The notes: generated by a model not told the origin, from the sequence alone. DNA of 64,000 nucleotides from Saccharothrix sp. NRRL B-16314 (GCF_000716595.1 NZ_JNXC01000022.1:173167-237166), one strand, 5' to 3'; positions 51,804 through 61,985 are shown, counted from the stretch's first letter. Made by a program: numbers and translations.

Positions 51804-52779
51804 AGGTCGTCGTCCTCGTCGTGGTAGTTGGTGCCGCCTGCGACGGCTCGACCGTTGTCGTCCCAGAGCATGACGACGTTGCGGGACTCGAAGTCGATAT
51901 CCTCGAATGCTTCCGGTCCGTACTCGACCAGTCCGTCGTCTTCACGGAGGAGGTTCTTGACGTCGCGGACGCAGGTTTCCAGGAATGCCCCGTCGCGCAT
52001 GTGGTCGCGTATGGCGCGGCGGGTTTCGGTGCCGATATCGGCGACATCGCGCGCGGTGATGTCGAAGGCGATGGGGATGGAGATGTCCGCCTTGTAGAGG
52101 TCTGCGATGTCGTAGACGAAGGACCGGACGTGTCCGGTGTGGACAAAGCCGAGACCGGGGGCGCACCCGAGTGCGACGATCACTGCGTGGACGACGCCGT
52201 ACAGGCTTGTGTTGGCTGCGGAGAGGGCCTTGTTGACCGGCGTGCCTGAGTCGAAGTCGTCGGGGGCGTAGTCGCGGCGCTGCCAGTCGATGCCGGTGCG
52301 TTTGGCGTGCTCCCGGTACATGCGCCGGACGCGGGCACCTTCACGTCCGCGCAGTTGTTGCATGGTGAGACCGGTGGTGTCCTCGCCGGGAAAGCGCATG
52401 GCGTACATCTCGCGTGCCACGCGCAGTCGGGTGCGGGTGTTGGACACCAGATTGGCCTGGGCTTCGAGCAGTCGGGAGGAACGGCGAAGGATCGGCCGTG
52501 GGCGTAGTAGCGCACACCGTGCTCGCCGACCCAGACGGCGGTGGAGCCGCTTTCGGCGAGCAGCACCATGGCCTGCTGGGTGACGTTGGTGCCGGGGCCG
52601 AGGAGCAGCGCGCCGAGGGTGGCAGCCGGGATGTGGACGGTGCCGCGTTTGTCGGTGGCGGTGATGGCGTTGTCGTCGCGGTTGACGACGCAGTGTTCCA
52701 GGTACAGGAACGACAGGCGGTCCTGCGCGCGGACGAGCTGCGACAGCGGAACGGGACGAGCACCGGGGATGTCAGGCAC
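51800..52779 (-). pseudogene. cas1: cas1 (type I-E integrase) with a single-base frameshift
   Basis: Starts GTG 52779 (VPDIPGARPVPLSQLVRAQDRLSFLYLEHCVV) and reads normally for about 96 codons to YYAHGRSF. There the frame breaks: at 52481-52482 a two-base codon remnant (one base missing) is followed in the next frame by SSRLLEAQANLVSNTRTRLRVAREMYAMRFPGED, which continues intact to 51800. The catalytic residues (Glu in REGARVRRMY, His in GFVHTGHVRS, Asp in YDIADLYKAD) lie after the break. Without correction the protein would end near codon 200 with nonsense. Either a sequencing error or a recent loss of adaptation. Confidence 0.9.
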
Positions 52780-52787
52780 GGATCACC

Positions 52788-53456
52788 TCAGGCGCGGCGG
52801 ACAGGTGCGAGGGTGAGCAGGCCGCAGCCGTAGCCCTTGGCGGGGCCGATTCCGTTGACGAGGGTCGCGCGCAGGGAGTCTGGGTTGCTGATGTGCAGGC
52901 GACCCTCGAACACGGCGGTGGAAAGGGTCACGTCGGTGCCCTGCCGTGCGAACGACAGGGTCTCGCGTTCGCGGACGGCGACGTCGGGTTCCTTGTGCTC
53001 CCCGGTCGGGATGGTGAAGCCGTGCCGTTCGGTGCGGCGCAACAGCCATTCGCTCTGCTGGGCGACGGTGACGTGTCCGAAGCGCTGTGAGCGCGTCGAG
53101 TCGGCGTTCTTCCGGCGGCTGCTGACGGGGTTGGCCTTGAGCCGGAACGCCCACTCCTGTCCCGCGTCCAACCTGTCGAGCAACGCTCGATAGTCACGGG
53201 TGTCCCATTCGTGCGTGGTAGGCCAGCCGACCTGCTCGACGAGGTGGGTCAGGTCCGGGCGCTGCGGGCCGACCAGGTAGAGCATCACCTGGTGCTGTCG
53301 CCGGTCGATCCGCCACAGCACCCGCCCGTCAGAATCGGGGACGGCAGTGGTGGTGGGGAAGGAGGCCATGACCGCGGCGTGGAGTTTCTGCGGCGAGGCG
53401 AGCAGTGCCCGAGCGTCGCGGCGGGCGGCGTTGATCTCGAATCGGGTCAGGTACAT
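52788..53456 (-). CDS. cas6e: Cas6e (CRISPR RNA endonuclease)
   Basis: 222 residues from ATG 53456 (MYLTRFEINAARRDARALLASPQKLHAAVMASFP). The catalytic His is in KLHAAV. The C-terminal Gly-rich loop GPAKGYGCGLLTLAPV is diagnostic. Cuts the repeat hairpin to make crRNA and stays bound to it. ATGA overlap with cas5e. Confidence 0.96.
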   Translation of the reverse strand: MYLTRFEINAARRDARALLASPQKLHAAVMASFPTTTAVPDSDGRVLWRIDRRQHQVMLYLVGPQRPDLTHLVEQVGWPTTHEWDTRDYRALLDRLDAGQEWAFRLKANPVSSRRKNADSTRSQRFGHVTVAQQSEWLLRRTERHGFTIPTGEHKEPDVAVRERETLSFARQGTDVTLSTAVFEGRLHISNPDSLRATLVNGIGPAKGYGCGLLTLAPVRRA

Positions 53457-54187
53457 CAGGCGATTCCCTCGAATGCCGCCATCGGGTCGAGCGGGTCGAT
53501 CACGGGGCCGGACTCGACGCCGGATGCTGCGCGGTGGGCGGGGTTGGGCACGGTGACCTTGTCGCGGCGGACGGAGCGCCATCCGTAGCGGCGCTCGCGC
53601 GGGTCGAAGCTGAGCGGCTCGTCGCGGACGAGTTCGGCATCGGGCGCATCGGCCGGGCAGTCGACGACGATGTCGAGGTCGACGGTGGTGCCGTGGTGGC
53701 GGCGTTGCACCCACTGGGAGGCCAGCCAGGGATGGTTCTCCAGGCGATCCCTCAGGGTGCCGGCATGCATGCCGTGCAGCAGTTTCCCGGCGGGTGGACA
53801 GGAACGGCGGCCGAGGAACAGCGGGAACGCTGGGGCGCACAGTGCCTGCCGCACCGTCTCCAACACTTCGGGTTCGCCTTCGATGGCGACGGCGAACACG
53901 GCGTCGGCCACGTAGAACCGGTAGGACAACGGCATCGAGCCCGACCCGTCACGGGTCCGGGCGGTCTGGAAGTCACGTTCCAGCTGACCCGCCTGGTCGA
54001 CCCGAATCCCGATGCGCAGGTCGAGCAGTTCCTCCAGCGGATCGGTGCGGCGACGGCCCTTGGCGGCGGCGAGCATTCCGAGGATGCCACTGCGGCTGGG
54101 CGCGCGATCGGTGTTGCGGCGGACGAAGCGGCTGCTGGTGCCCCAGGACTGCAACGGGGCGCCGAGCCGCAGCAACAGGGTCGTCAC
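53456..54187 (-). CDS. cas5e: Cas5e (Cascade subunit)
   Basis: 243 residues from GTG 54187. MTTLLLRLGAPLQSWGTSSRFVRRNTDRAPSRSGILGMLAAAKGRRR is the standard Cas5e start. Holds the 5' handle of crRNA in Cascade. GTGA overlap with cas7e and ATGA with cas6e. Confidence 0.96.
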   Translation of the reverse strand: MTTLLLRLGAPLQSWGTSSRFVRRNTDRAPSRSGILGMLAAAKGRRRTDPLEELLDLRIGIRVDQAGQLERDFQTARTRDGSGSMPLSYRFYVADAVFAVAIEGEPEVLETVRQALCAPAFPLFLGRRSCPPAGKLLHGMHAGTLRDRLENHPWLASQWVQRRHHGTTVDLDIVVDCPADAPDAELVRDEPLSFDPRERRYGWRSVRRDKVTVPNPAHRAASGVESGPVIDPLDPMAAFEGIA

Positions 54188-55323
54188 GCCTGCTCCGCGA
54201 GCCGGCCGGCGACGAGGGTGCCCACCGCGTGCACGGTCGGATCGATGGTGCTGGGCCGGGCCAACTCGGTCAGCGGGGAGACCTTCTTCTCACCCACGCC
54301 GAACACCCAGGCCTCGACCGGCCGCTCGTCGAACGCCTCGTGCAACTCGCGGGCGTGCTCGGCAAGCCGTTCGATCGCGGCCACGACCCGACCTCCCTCA
54401 ACGTTGTCGTCTACGGCCTCCTCGAACGCTCCGACCAGGTTGATCGACTGGCTTTCGCGGACGATGACCAGGACGGCGTCGGGGAGGGTGCGGTTGGCGA
54501 AGGTGTTCTGCTTGCCGGTCGGCATGCTGGTCACGAACGCCCGCGTGAACGCCTCCACCGCCCGCCTGGTTGCCTCCGCGTCGCCCAGGTTGTCCTGCAA
54601 GCGGTCCACGTCCACCGTGGCGTAGCGGTACAGGGTGGAGGAGTTGAACTCCACCGTGCCGATCATCCCGGCGCCGGCGTCTTCCTGGTCGTCGGCCTTC
54701 TTGTGGTCGTCCACGGCGGTGAAGTAATCGTATTCGTTGTCTACTGCGTGCACGCTCAACGCGTGCGCGACCTGGCATGCCGCGTCCACGTTGAGATCGG
54801 TGGCGTTGGCGACCATCCGCCCGAACAGCGAAACGTCCACCGAGTGCTGCCGGTCGGCCCGCGCCCGCGCCTCGGCCTTGTCGATGTCGAGCTTGCCGTC
54901 CCCGGCCGCTTCGACGGCGTCGATCACCAACTCGGCCAGGCCGACGACCTGCCTGCGGCTGAGGAACAGCAGGAACTCCGCCTCGGGCAGTGCTTCCTTC
55001 TTGCGTGCCGCGACGATCTTGATGCCGGCTGCGGTGAGCACAGCCCCGGCCAGCTCAGCGGACCGGTCCGCCAGAGCCGGTTGCTGCCGGGTGATCTCCT
55101 CGCCCAGCAGCTCCACGACCCGCTTGGTGCGCACGCCCAACTCCGTCGGGTCGAGCAGTTGGTCGAATGCGTCCCGGGTCGCGCGCTTCCAAGACTGGCT
55201 CGACACCCGCGCGCGCCTCCGGCCGCCGTACACCGCGGTCTTGGGGCTACCGGTGTCATCACGGTTGATATTGCTCGGCGGAACGGTCTGGATGACGTGG
55301 ATGTCGACGATGGTGCGAGGCAT
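54184..55323 (-). CDS. cas7e: Cas7e (Cascade backbone)
   Basis: 379 residues from ATG 55323 (MPRTIVDIHVIQTVPPSNINRDDTGSPKTAVYGGRRRARVSSQSWKRATRDAF). The RRARVSSQSWKRA block is the family hallmark. Six copies coat the crRNA spacer. Starts 30 bases after cse2, the longest gap in the operon, possibly to allow stronger independent initiation. Confidence 0.97.
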   Translation of the reverse strand: MPRTIVDIHVIQTVPPSNINRDDTGSPKTAVYGGRRRARVSSQSWKRATRDAFDQLLDPTELGVRTKRVVELLGEEITRQQPALADRSAELAGAVLTAAGIKIVAARKKEALPEAEFLLFLSRRQVVGLAELVIDAVEAAGDGKLDIDKAEARARADRQHSVDVSLFGRMVANATDLNVDAACQVAHALSVHAVDNEYDYFTAVDDHKKADDQEDAGAGMIGTVEFNSSTLYRYATVDVDRLQDNLGDAEATRRAVEAFTRAFVTSMPTGKQNTFANRTLPDAVLVIVRESQSINLVGAFEEAVDDNVEGGRVVAAIERLAEHARELHEAFDERPVEAWVFGVGEKKVSPLTELARPSTIDPTVHAVGTLVAGRLAEQA

Positions 55324-55353
55324 GGAGATTGTCCTTCGAGACGGGGGAGCGGG

Positions 55354-55992
55354 TCATTGGGAGGAGGTGGACTGATCGGCCGGTTGGGGAACGCGGTAGA
55401 ACTCTCGTCCCCACCGCAGCCTCACGGTCGACGCGCCACCACGGCGCTGCCACAGGGCCAGTTCATCGGACAGCAAGGCGTAGTCCAACGGGATGCCGCG
55501 TCCGCGCTGCAGTTGCACCATGCCTCGCAGGTGGTGCACCAGTTCGTCCGGGCTCTGCGCGGTGCCCAAAGCCTGGAACCGGCGCAGCACGGGCGGCACG
55601 ACGACGCCGAACTCCTCCGGGTGCAGCATCCGTACCGCGCGGCCCAGTCCGAAGCCGCGCTGGTGCATCCGCTTGTGCTGCGACTGCTGGTGCGTCGCGT
55701 ACAGGGTCAACGCGACGTGCGCGGCGGTCTCCGCCGGTGTCGGATCGTCACCGGCACCGGGTCCCGCGAACTTCTCCGACACGGTGTACTGCAGGATCTC
55801 GTTGACGCTGCCCGCGGGCTTGCCGACACCGCGCCGCAGCCGTGCCAACGCGGCGACCGCAGCCGAACGGTCGGCCAGTACCCCCTCCTGCAACGGGGCA
55901 ATGCGGGCATGGACCTCCGCGCCGATGTCGGTCAAAGCCGCCCACCGGGGCTGCCTGCCCGCCGGAGCCTGCTGTCCTTCCACGACGGTCAC
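55354..55992 (-). CDS. cse2: Cse2/Cas11 (Cascade small subunit)
   Basis: 212 residues from GTG 55992, overlapping the cse1 stop (GTGA). VTVVEGQQAPAGRQPRWAALTDIG, helix-rich with the conserved ALARLRRGVGKPAG and RGFGLGRAVRML blocks. Stabilises the R-loop. Confidence 0.94.
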   Translation of the reverse strand: MTVVEGQQAPAGRQPRWAALTDIGAEVHARIAPLQEGVLADRSAAVAALARLRRGVGKPAGSVNEILQYTVSEKFAGPGAGDDPTPAETAAHVALTLYATHQQSQHKRMHQRGFGLGRAVRMLHPEEFGVVVPPVLRRFQALGTAQSPDELVHHLRGMVQLQRGRGIPLDYALLSDELALWQRRGGASTVRLRWGREFYRVPQPADQSTSSQ

Positions 55993-57623
55993 GACGCGAT
56001 CTCGCTTTCCTCGATGTGGGTCAGGGGCAGCGCGGCGCGCAGGTCGGTGCGGAACCACCGGTCCGCGTGCGCCGAGGTGACCAACCGCTTGTCCACCACC
56101 CGGCCGGACCACGCCTGCATCGGTGCCCGCGCCAACAGTTCGGCACCCAGCGCCCGGACCACCCGATGGGCGGTCCGGTGCCACTGCGTCTCGGCCTCCG
56201 ACGGGGTGGTGTCCGCCCGCAAACCGCGCAACCAGGTGCGGAACGCGCTGCCCAGGTCGGCATAGGCCAGTTCGACGGCACGGGTGCGCGGCCCTTCCCG
56301 CTCGTCCTTACCGGCTCCAGCCGCGGCGGCCAGGTTGGCGGCGAGCTTGCCCACAGCCCGTGCGGCTTCATCGGCGGCGCGGACGCTCGTCACCACCGCA
56401 TGCGCCAAAGCGGCGTTCTCCCGGCGCAGCAGCACCACGCGCATCGACAGCGTGTCGTCGAGGATGTCGGCGGTGGTGGAGCTGTTGCTGCCGTAGGTCA
56501 TGCCGATGGTGTGCAGGCGAACCGGGAAGTCGCTGCCCACGATCTGCTCGACCTCGGCGATCCACTCCAGGACTCGTGGCGCAAGGAACGGCGCCGCCTC
56601 GTCGCCCTGCGCCGACACCGCGCCCGGCAGCATCGACTGCAGGCCACGCCACACGGCCCGTTCCGGGTCGTGCTCACGCGGCATGTAGACCGTGCCCTCG
56701 CGCAGCTTCTTCTCCTGCGCCTTGCTGCGCCGCCACCCGGTGTGAGGCTCGACGTGGTGCTTGTTCTGCGGGGTGATCCGGTCGCCGTTGCAGATCAACA
56801 CCCCAGTCACCCGGCCACCTCGGGCCACCAGGCGCAGCCGTCGGCTCTGCCAGGTGTAGAGATCCACCGGCCCGCTGGGACGTCCGACCGGGGAGTCCTC
56901 GGCCGGACCGAGCGGGGTGCGTTCCCACGTGGGTGGGTCTTCCGAGTGGGAACGGGCCATCGACTCGGAGTCCCCCGCGATGAGATTGAGCAGCAGCGTG
57001 TCGCGCAGCGACGGACCCTCGGGCAGCACCCCTCCCAGGTAGCCGGACCAACCGGTGCCGATCGGGTAGCCCCTGCCGCCTTTCACCCGCGCGTCGCCGA
57101 CGGCACCGGACTTGATGCCCGACGGGTCGAACGCATGGCAGTGCACCACCCACCGCGCGGCCTCCGCGAACGACAGGGAGACGTCGCCACCCAGACGGGT
57201 CGTGAAAAACTGGTGACCGTTCGGCATGTCGGCGATCAGCTTGTTCAGCTCCGACACCTCGCCCTTCGCCGTGTGCAGCCCGGCGACCTGGAGGAACGGG
57301 GTCTCCGGGCCGAACAGGTCGAACCGGGACCGGTGCCGTTCCAGATAGCCCCGCACAGCGGCCTCGGGCAGTTCCCCGTCCGACCACAGCTGTTCCCAGT
57401 GATCGAGGTCGCGCGGCCCTTCGAGGGCACCGTGCAGCACGGCGAGCAGCAGTCGCGTCAACGCGAACACCTGCGTGGGCACATCGCCCACCAGACCCGC
57501 GAGTTCGTGAGCCCGCCGGAAGACGTCCATCAAGGACAGTTCCACCAACTCGCCGTCCAACGTCCTGGCGATCAGCCAAGGCTGGTCGATCAGGTCGAAC
57601 GACTCGGGTTCATCCCCGCTCAT
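55989..57623 (-). CDS. cse1: Cse1/Cas8e (PAM-recognising large subunit)
   Basis: 544 residues from ATG 57623 (MSGDEPESFDLIDQPWLIARTLDGELVELSLMDVFRRAHEL). FDLIDQPWL and WLRGLRADT-type blocks place it in the Cse1 family. Recognises the PAM and recruits Cas3. Overlaps cas3 by 14 bases. Confidence 0.96.
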   Translation of the reverse strand: MSGDEPESFDLIDQPWLIARTLDGELVELSLMDVFRRAHELAGLVGDVPTQVFALTRLLLAVLHGALEGPRDLDHWEQLWSDGELPEAAVRGYLERHRSRFDLFGPETPFLQVAGLHTAKGEVSELNKLIADMPNGHQFFTTRLGGDVSLSFAEAARWVVHCHAFDPSGIKSGAVGDARVKGGRGYPIGTGWSGYLGGVLPEGPSLRDTLLLNLIAGDSESMARSHSEDPPTWERTPLGPAEDSPVGRPSGPVDLYTWQSRRLRLVARGGRVTGVLICNGDRITPQNKHHVEPHTGWRRSKAQEKKLREGTVYMPREHDPERAVWRGLQSMLPGAVSAQGDEAAPFLAPRVLEWIAEVEQIVGSDFPVRLHTIGMTYGSNSSTTADILDDTLSMRVVLLRRENAALAHAVVTSVRAADEAARAVGKLAANLAAAAGAGKDEREGPRTRAVELAYADLGSAFRTWLRGLRADTTPSEAETQWHRTAHRVVRALGAELLARAPMQAWSGRVVDKRLVTSAHADRWFRTDLRAALPLTHIEESEIAS

Positions 57624-60351
57624 GCACCAATCCCTTGTGAGGGTCGTAGGTCAGACGGAAGTCCGCCTTGCCGTGCTTGATCTCCGCGGTCCGGTTCTCG
57701 TCGAGAACCAACACGAGCCGGCCGCGCAGCAACGGCGAGGACTCGAAGCTGCCGAAGCAGTTGCTCTCCAAAGCAGTGATCACGTCGAGGTCCACCCCGG
57801 GATGGCTCATCGCGACCGGCAAGCGCAGCGTGCACGCCGCGATCACCCGGGCCTGCGCCGGTTCCACCGGGAGGTCCGTCGGAACCGGCTCCCCGCCGCC
57901 GCGTTCGATCCACGGCGGGGTCAGCAGGCCACCGGCCGCATCGCGTTGCACGACCAGTACTTCCAACGACTCCGCCCCATCGCGGACCTGTGCCGAGCCC
58001 GACGCGCTGTCGTCGGCGTCCCCCACACCGGCACGCACCCATCCGATCAACGAGTGCCTGCTGGAGCCAACCTCGTTCAGGAGGAACGTCTTCGCCGCCC
58101 CCGCCCGCGCCGTAGCCTGCTCCGCAGCGGTATCCGCAGCCTTGGTCATCGCCGACTTCCACGACTCCGGCCCCACCGTGTCGGCGTCGTAGGCGCGCTG
58201 CACCAAGGGCGCGATGTCGGTCGGCAATGCCAGAACGTCACGGTCGACCAGCAACGCAGCCGACCGCAACAGCAGGTGCTCGCCGTAGACGCGCCGCGAG
58301 CCCGGCACGGCCCGGACCGGCTCGGCCGACCAGTCCTCGACACCCACCACCGCGCACCAAGCGCGCGCCACCGCTGCGGGCCGGACACGTCGATGCCGAT
58401 GCACCCTGCCCAGCCGCTGGAGCACCAGGTCCATCGGAGCCAGGTCGGTCACCATCACGTCGAAGTCCACGTCCAGTGACTGCTCCACCACCTGCGACGC
58501 CACCACGATGTGCAGGGACGGCCGGTCGCCGGTCGGCCCGAACCGCACCAACAGGCTCCGGTCGATCCGCGCCCGGTCACACGCCAGGAACCGCGAGTGG
58601 TCGATGGTGACGTGCTCGACGCCGAACTCGGCCTCCAAACGCTCCGCGGTCTCCTGCACCCGCGTCACGGTGTTGCGCACCACCACCGCGCAACCGCCGT
58701 CCGCCAAGTGCTCCCGCAGGAAAGCGACCAGCGCTTCCAAGTCGTCCGGCAACCGCTTCAACGCCACATCGGTACCGGTCGCCGGAAGCGGCAGCGACCG
58801 TGCGGGCACACCACCGGACGCGGCGATCACCGGGTAACCGAGATCCCTTCGCACCGGATGCGGTCCACCGTCGTAGGCGGCGAGCAACTCGGCCCGCCGC
58901 TCGGCGGGCAACGTCGCGGACAGCAGTACCACCGGCACCCCGTAGGCACCCAGCCAGTGCAATACACGGTGGAGGTACTGCGACATGTAGACGTCGTAGG
59001 CGTGCACCTCGTCGATGATCACGACCTTGCCGGCCAACCCCAGGTGCCGCAGCATCAAGTGCCGGCTCTTCAACCCGGCGAACAGCACCTGGTCGATCGT
59101 GCTTACCACGAACGTCGCCAACACGCCTTTTTTCCGGCCGCACAGCCAGTGGTGCGCGACAACCGGCGTCTCGTCGTCTTTGCCGTTGGTGGCGTACCAA
59201 CCCTCCCGCACCAGCCCGGCGAACTCGTCGTTCAACGACGCCTTGCCGTGCGCCAATGTCACACTCACCGGACCGTCACGACCCGGCAGCACGTCCAGCC
59301 ACCGCCGCACGCGTCCGAACATCGCATCCGTGGTCGCCTGCGTAGGCAAGGCCACGAAAACGCCGTCGGCGCCGAACTTCGCGGCCAACTCCTCGGCCGC
59401 CAGCAGTGCGGCTTCGGTCTTGCCCGCCCCCATCGGCGCCTCGACGATCAGCAAACCCGGCCGCTCGGCCGCTGCCGCCACTTCCACGGCTGCCTTCTGC
59501 ACCTGCCGCGCACTCACCGCAGTCGGGTTGAACCGGGCACGGAACACCGAGTCCACATCGGACCCGAGCCGCTGGGGTCGCCACCGTGATGGCAACCCCA
59601 CCTGCTTCCAGCCGAACTCCAACCGCGCCGCCATGTCGAAGTCTTCCGGCGGCTCGTGCGCCTGCAACAGGGGAAAGAACTCGGCGTTCGACGCGATCCA
59701 GTCGGCCAGGATCACGATCGAGGTCAACAGCACCTGGCTCGGCCTGCTCAACCGGACATCCGGGTACCGGGCCAAGTCCACGCCGGCCGACGCTCGCTCC
59801 AAGAAGAACTGTCGAGCTTGATCCCAGACGCCCTCGCCGATCAGCTCGCGTTCGCGGCCGACCTCCTGCAGCAGCAGCCTTTCCGGCGGCACACCGTGAT
59901 GGCTGCCCACCACACTCGCCATCTGCTCGGCAACCACGCTTCGCGCGGACCCGAACCGGACAGCCAGAAATCCGCTCACCGCCAAATGGCCCACCAGAGC
60001 GTGGTTCACCCGGCTGCGTGAGGGGTGGGACAACAGACCGGGCCGCGCGTCGAGGCCGGCCGTACGCATCCGATCGGCCAAGACGGGCACCTGCACGACG
60101 AAGGCAGGGCTCGCCTTTCCCACGTCGTGCACTCCGGCAAGCCAACAGGCCAGGGCACGCACACCGTCGACACCATCGGGAAGTTCACTCGCGACCCGGT
60201 CCAAGACCTGCGGCGATACCCACTCGTCCACTAGTCGGCCGGCGACGGCCGCCGAGTCGTCCAAGTGCTGCTGCAAGGGCAACCAGTGCGTCAACCTGCC
60301 CTGTGGATCATGGACGGACTTCGCCCACACCACACGCCAGTCGACCACCAC
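57610..60351 (-). CDS. cas3: Cas3 (HD nuclease-helicase)
   Basis: 913 residues from GTG 60351 (VVVDWRVVWAKSVHDPQGRLTHWLPLQQHLDDSA). HD domain with LAGVHDVGKASPAF; helicase core with EAPMGAGKTEAALLAAEEL, VFVALPTQATTDAMF, IIDEVHAYDVYMSQYLHRVL and LLSATLPAERRAELL; C-terminal helicase half with VASQVVEQSLDVDFDVMVTDLAPMDLVLQRLGR. Degrades target DNA after recruitment by Cascade. First gene of the minus-strand operon. Confidence 0.97.
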   Translation of the reverse strand: MVVDWRVVWAKSVHDPQGRLTHWLPLQQHLDDSAAVAGRLVDEWVSPQVLDRVASELPDGVDGVRALACWLAGVHDVGKASPAFVVQVPVLADRMRTAGLDARPGLLSHPSRSRVNHALVGHLAVSGFLAVRFGSARSVVAEQMASVVGSHHGVPPERLLLQEVGRERELIGEGVWDQARQFFLERASAGVDLARYPDVRLSRPSQVLLTSIVILADWIASNAEFFPLLQAHEPPEDFDMAARLEFGWKQVGLPSRWRPQRLGSDVDSVFRARFNPTAVSARQVQKAAVEVAAAAERPGLLIVEAPMGAGKTEAALLAAEELAAKFGADGVFVALPTQATTDAMFGRVRRWLDVLPGRDGPVSVTLAHGKASLNDEFAGLVREGWYATNGKDDETPVVAHHWLCGRKKGVLATFVVSTIDQVLFAGLKSRHLMLRHLGLAGKVVIIDEVHAYDVYMSQYLHRVLHWLGAYGVPVVLLSATLPAERRAELLAAYDGGPHPVRRDLGYPVIAASGGVPARSLPLPATGTDVALKRLPDDLEALVAFLREHLADGGCAVVVRNTVTRVQETAERLEAEFGVEHVTIDHSRFLACDRARIDRSLLVRFGPTGDRPSLHIVVASQVVEQSLDVDFDVMVTDLAPMDLVLQRLGRVHRHRRVRPAAVARAWCAVVGVEDWSAEPVRAVPGSRRVYGEHLLLRSAALLVDRDVLALPTDIAPLVQRAYDADTVGPESWKSAMTKAADTAAEQATARAGAAKTFLLNEVGSSRHSLIGWVRAGVGDADDSASGSAQVRDGAESLEVLVVQRDAAGGLLTPPWIERGGGEPVPTDLPVEPAQARVIAACTLRLPVAMSHPGVDLDVITALESNCFGSFESSPLLRGRLVLVLDENRTAEIKHGKADFRLTYDPHKGLVHERG

Positions 60352-60521
60352 GAGTACGCGACCTTCCCACGAATGGAGGCCCCGCAGCGGGCCACAGCGG
60401 GGACATACTCCGGCCCCTGATGACCGTTAGCTACTCAACCCCGAATACACCCGTACGGAGCAGTCACGCTATCTCCGGACCGCAATATGCGGTGCGCGCA
60501 CGACCATGTCGGCCGTACTTC
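60352..60521. other. Interval between cas3 and the trailer end of array 2
   Basis: 170 bases without a gene. It must contain the promoter of the cas operon (minus strand), but no clear -35/-10 pair was seen. GGTTGAGTAGCTAAC (60427-60441 reversed) is the most AT-rich part. Confidence 0.4.
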
Positions 60522-61827
60522 GGACTGCTCCTGTTCGCGCGGGGAAGCCGGCGCCCGAGAGCGAGAAGGTCGGCATCTCGACGGACCACCCCCGCTCGCG
60601 CGGGAAGACGCGCAGAACGCGGCGATCGCGAACTACAAGGGCGGACCACCCCCGCTCGCGCGGGGAAGACCCCGGAGGGTGGATCGACCGGGTCGAACAG
60701 CACGGACCACCCCCGCTCGCGCGGGGAAGACATGGCCGTGCTGACGGAAAGCCTCTCCCGCGACGGACCACCCCCGCTCGCGCGGGGAAGACCACCACGA
60801 TCCTCACCGACTGGCCCGCCTGCGCGGACCACCCCCGCTCGCGCGGGGAAGACGTCGTGAGGACCCTCAGCGCCGCCGGCATGAGCGGACCACCCCCGCT
60901 CGCGCGGGGAAGACGCCCGCTTCGCCCAGCGCCTCAGCGACGCCGCGGGACCACCCCCGCTCGCGCGGGGAAGACCCGTGGTGCTCGCGCGACGAGGTCG
61001 ACAAGCTGGGACCACCCCCGCTCGCGCGGGGAAGACCCGGTGAGGATGGTCCACAGTGAGATGACGGTGGGACCACCCCCGCTCGCGCGGGGAAGACGGT
61101 GACGGCACCGGCGAGAACCTGCGCGGAATCGGACCACCCCCGCTCGCGCGGGGAAGACGCTGCACTCGGTGCGCTGGGTCGCCACCACGCCGGACCACCC
61201 CCGCTCGCGCGGGGAAGACGGCGGGACCGGCTTGCCGACGAACCCGGGCGGCGGACCACCCCCGCTCGCGCGGGGAAGACGGGGTGCGCACAGTCTGCGC
61301 ACCCCTGGTCCCGGGACCACCCCCGCTCGCGCGGGGAAGACCCCACCCCGATCCCGCCGAGGCCGGAGTTCGGGACCACCCCCGCTCGCGCGGGGAAGAC
61401 GAGCTCGACGCGGCGGGCATCCCACACGACCACGGACCACCCCCGCTCGCGCGGGGAAGACCACGTCGAAAACGCCGGGTTCCGCGCGACCACGGACCAC
61501 CCCCGCTCGCGCGGGGAAGACCGAGTACGTCGGCGTGGCCGGGGTCGGCGAATGGGGACCACCCCCGCTCGCGCGGGGAAGACCTGGCCCGGATGCGCCT
61601 GCGCCGACACCTGCACGGACCACCCCCGCTCGCGCGGGGAAGACTCACCGCCATCAACCCCGATCGGATCCGGCACAGGACCACCCCCGCTCGCGCGGGG
61701 AAGACGGGGACTATAAGAGCCGTACAGGCGCAACCGCCGGACCACCCCCGCTCGCGCGGGGAAGACTTCACCTGGTTGTGCCGGGCGTCGGCGAGGGCGG
61801 GACCACCCCCGCTCGCGCGGGGAAGAC
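60522..61827 (-). CRISPR. Type I-E CRISPR array 2 (22 repeats, 21 spacers)
   Basis: 28-base repeats GGACCACCCCCGCTCGCGCG then GGGAAGAC. Differs from array 1 only by T for A in the hairpin loop. Repeat starts: 60583 (one G missing), 60643, 60704, 60765, 60826, 60887, 60948, 61009, 61070, 61131, 61192, 61253, 61314, 61373, 61434, 61494, 61556, 61617, 61678, 61739, 61800. A decayed repeat is at 60522. Spacers are 31-34 bases. Transcribed on the minus strand from the leader at the high end. Spacer 61281-61313 contains a perfect 10-bp hairpin. Confidence 0.97.
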
Positions 61828-61985
61828 ACTTCTTGACCAGCTACTTTAGGCGGGGCTGTGCTGTTTCAGCATCGGTTTGAGTTGGGTTCTGTTGTCGTGG
61901 TGCTGTGTAGCCGTGTCCCTGCGATTCCTGCAACCCGGTTCCGACGTCAAACCGACTGGGTGAGCGGTCGAGTGCCGTGTGCCGA
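61828..61985 (-). promoter_or_regulatory. Leader of CRISPR array 2
   Basis: ACTTCTTGACCAG (61828-61840) next to the first repeat and AGCATCGGTTTG (61868-61879) 40 bases from it, as at array 1. More AT-rich than its surroundings (CTACTTTAGG, TGTTTCAGC). It lies downstream of the NUDIX gene, which is on the same strand. Confidence 0.8.

Noticed and set aside
60522..61827. Long open frames across array 2, up to 435 codons
   Set aside because: Repeat translations, as for array 1.
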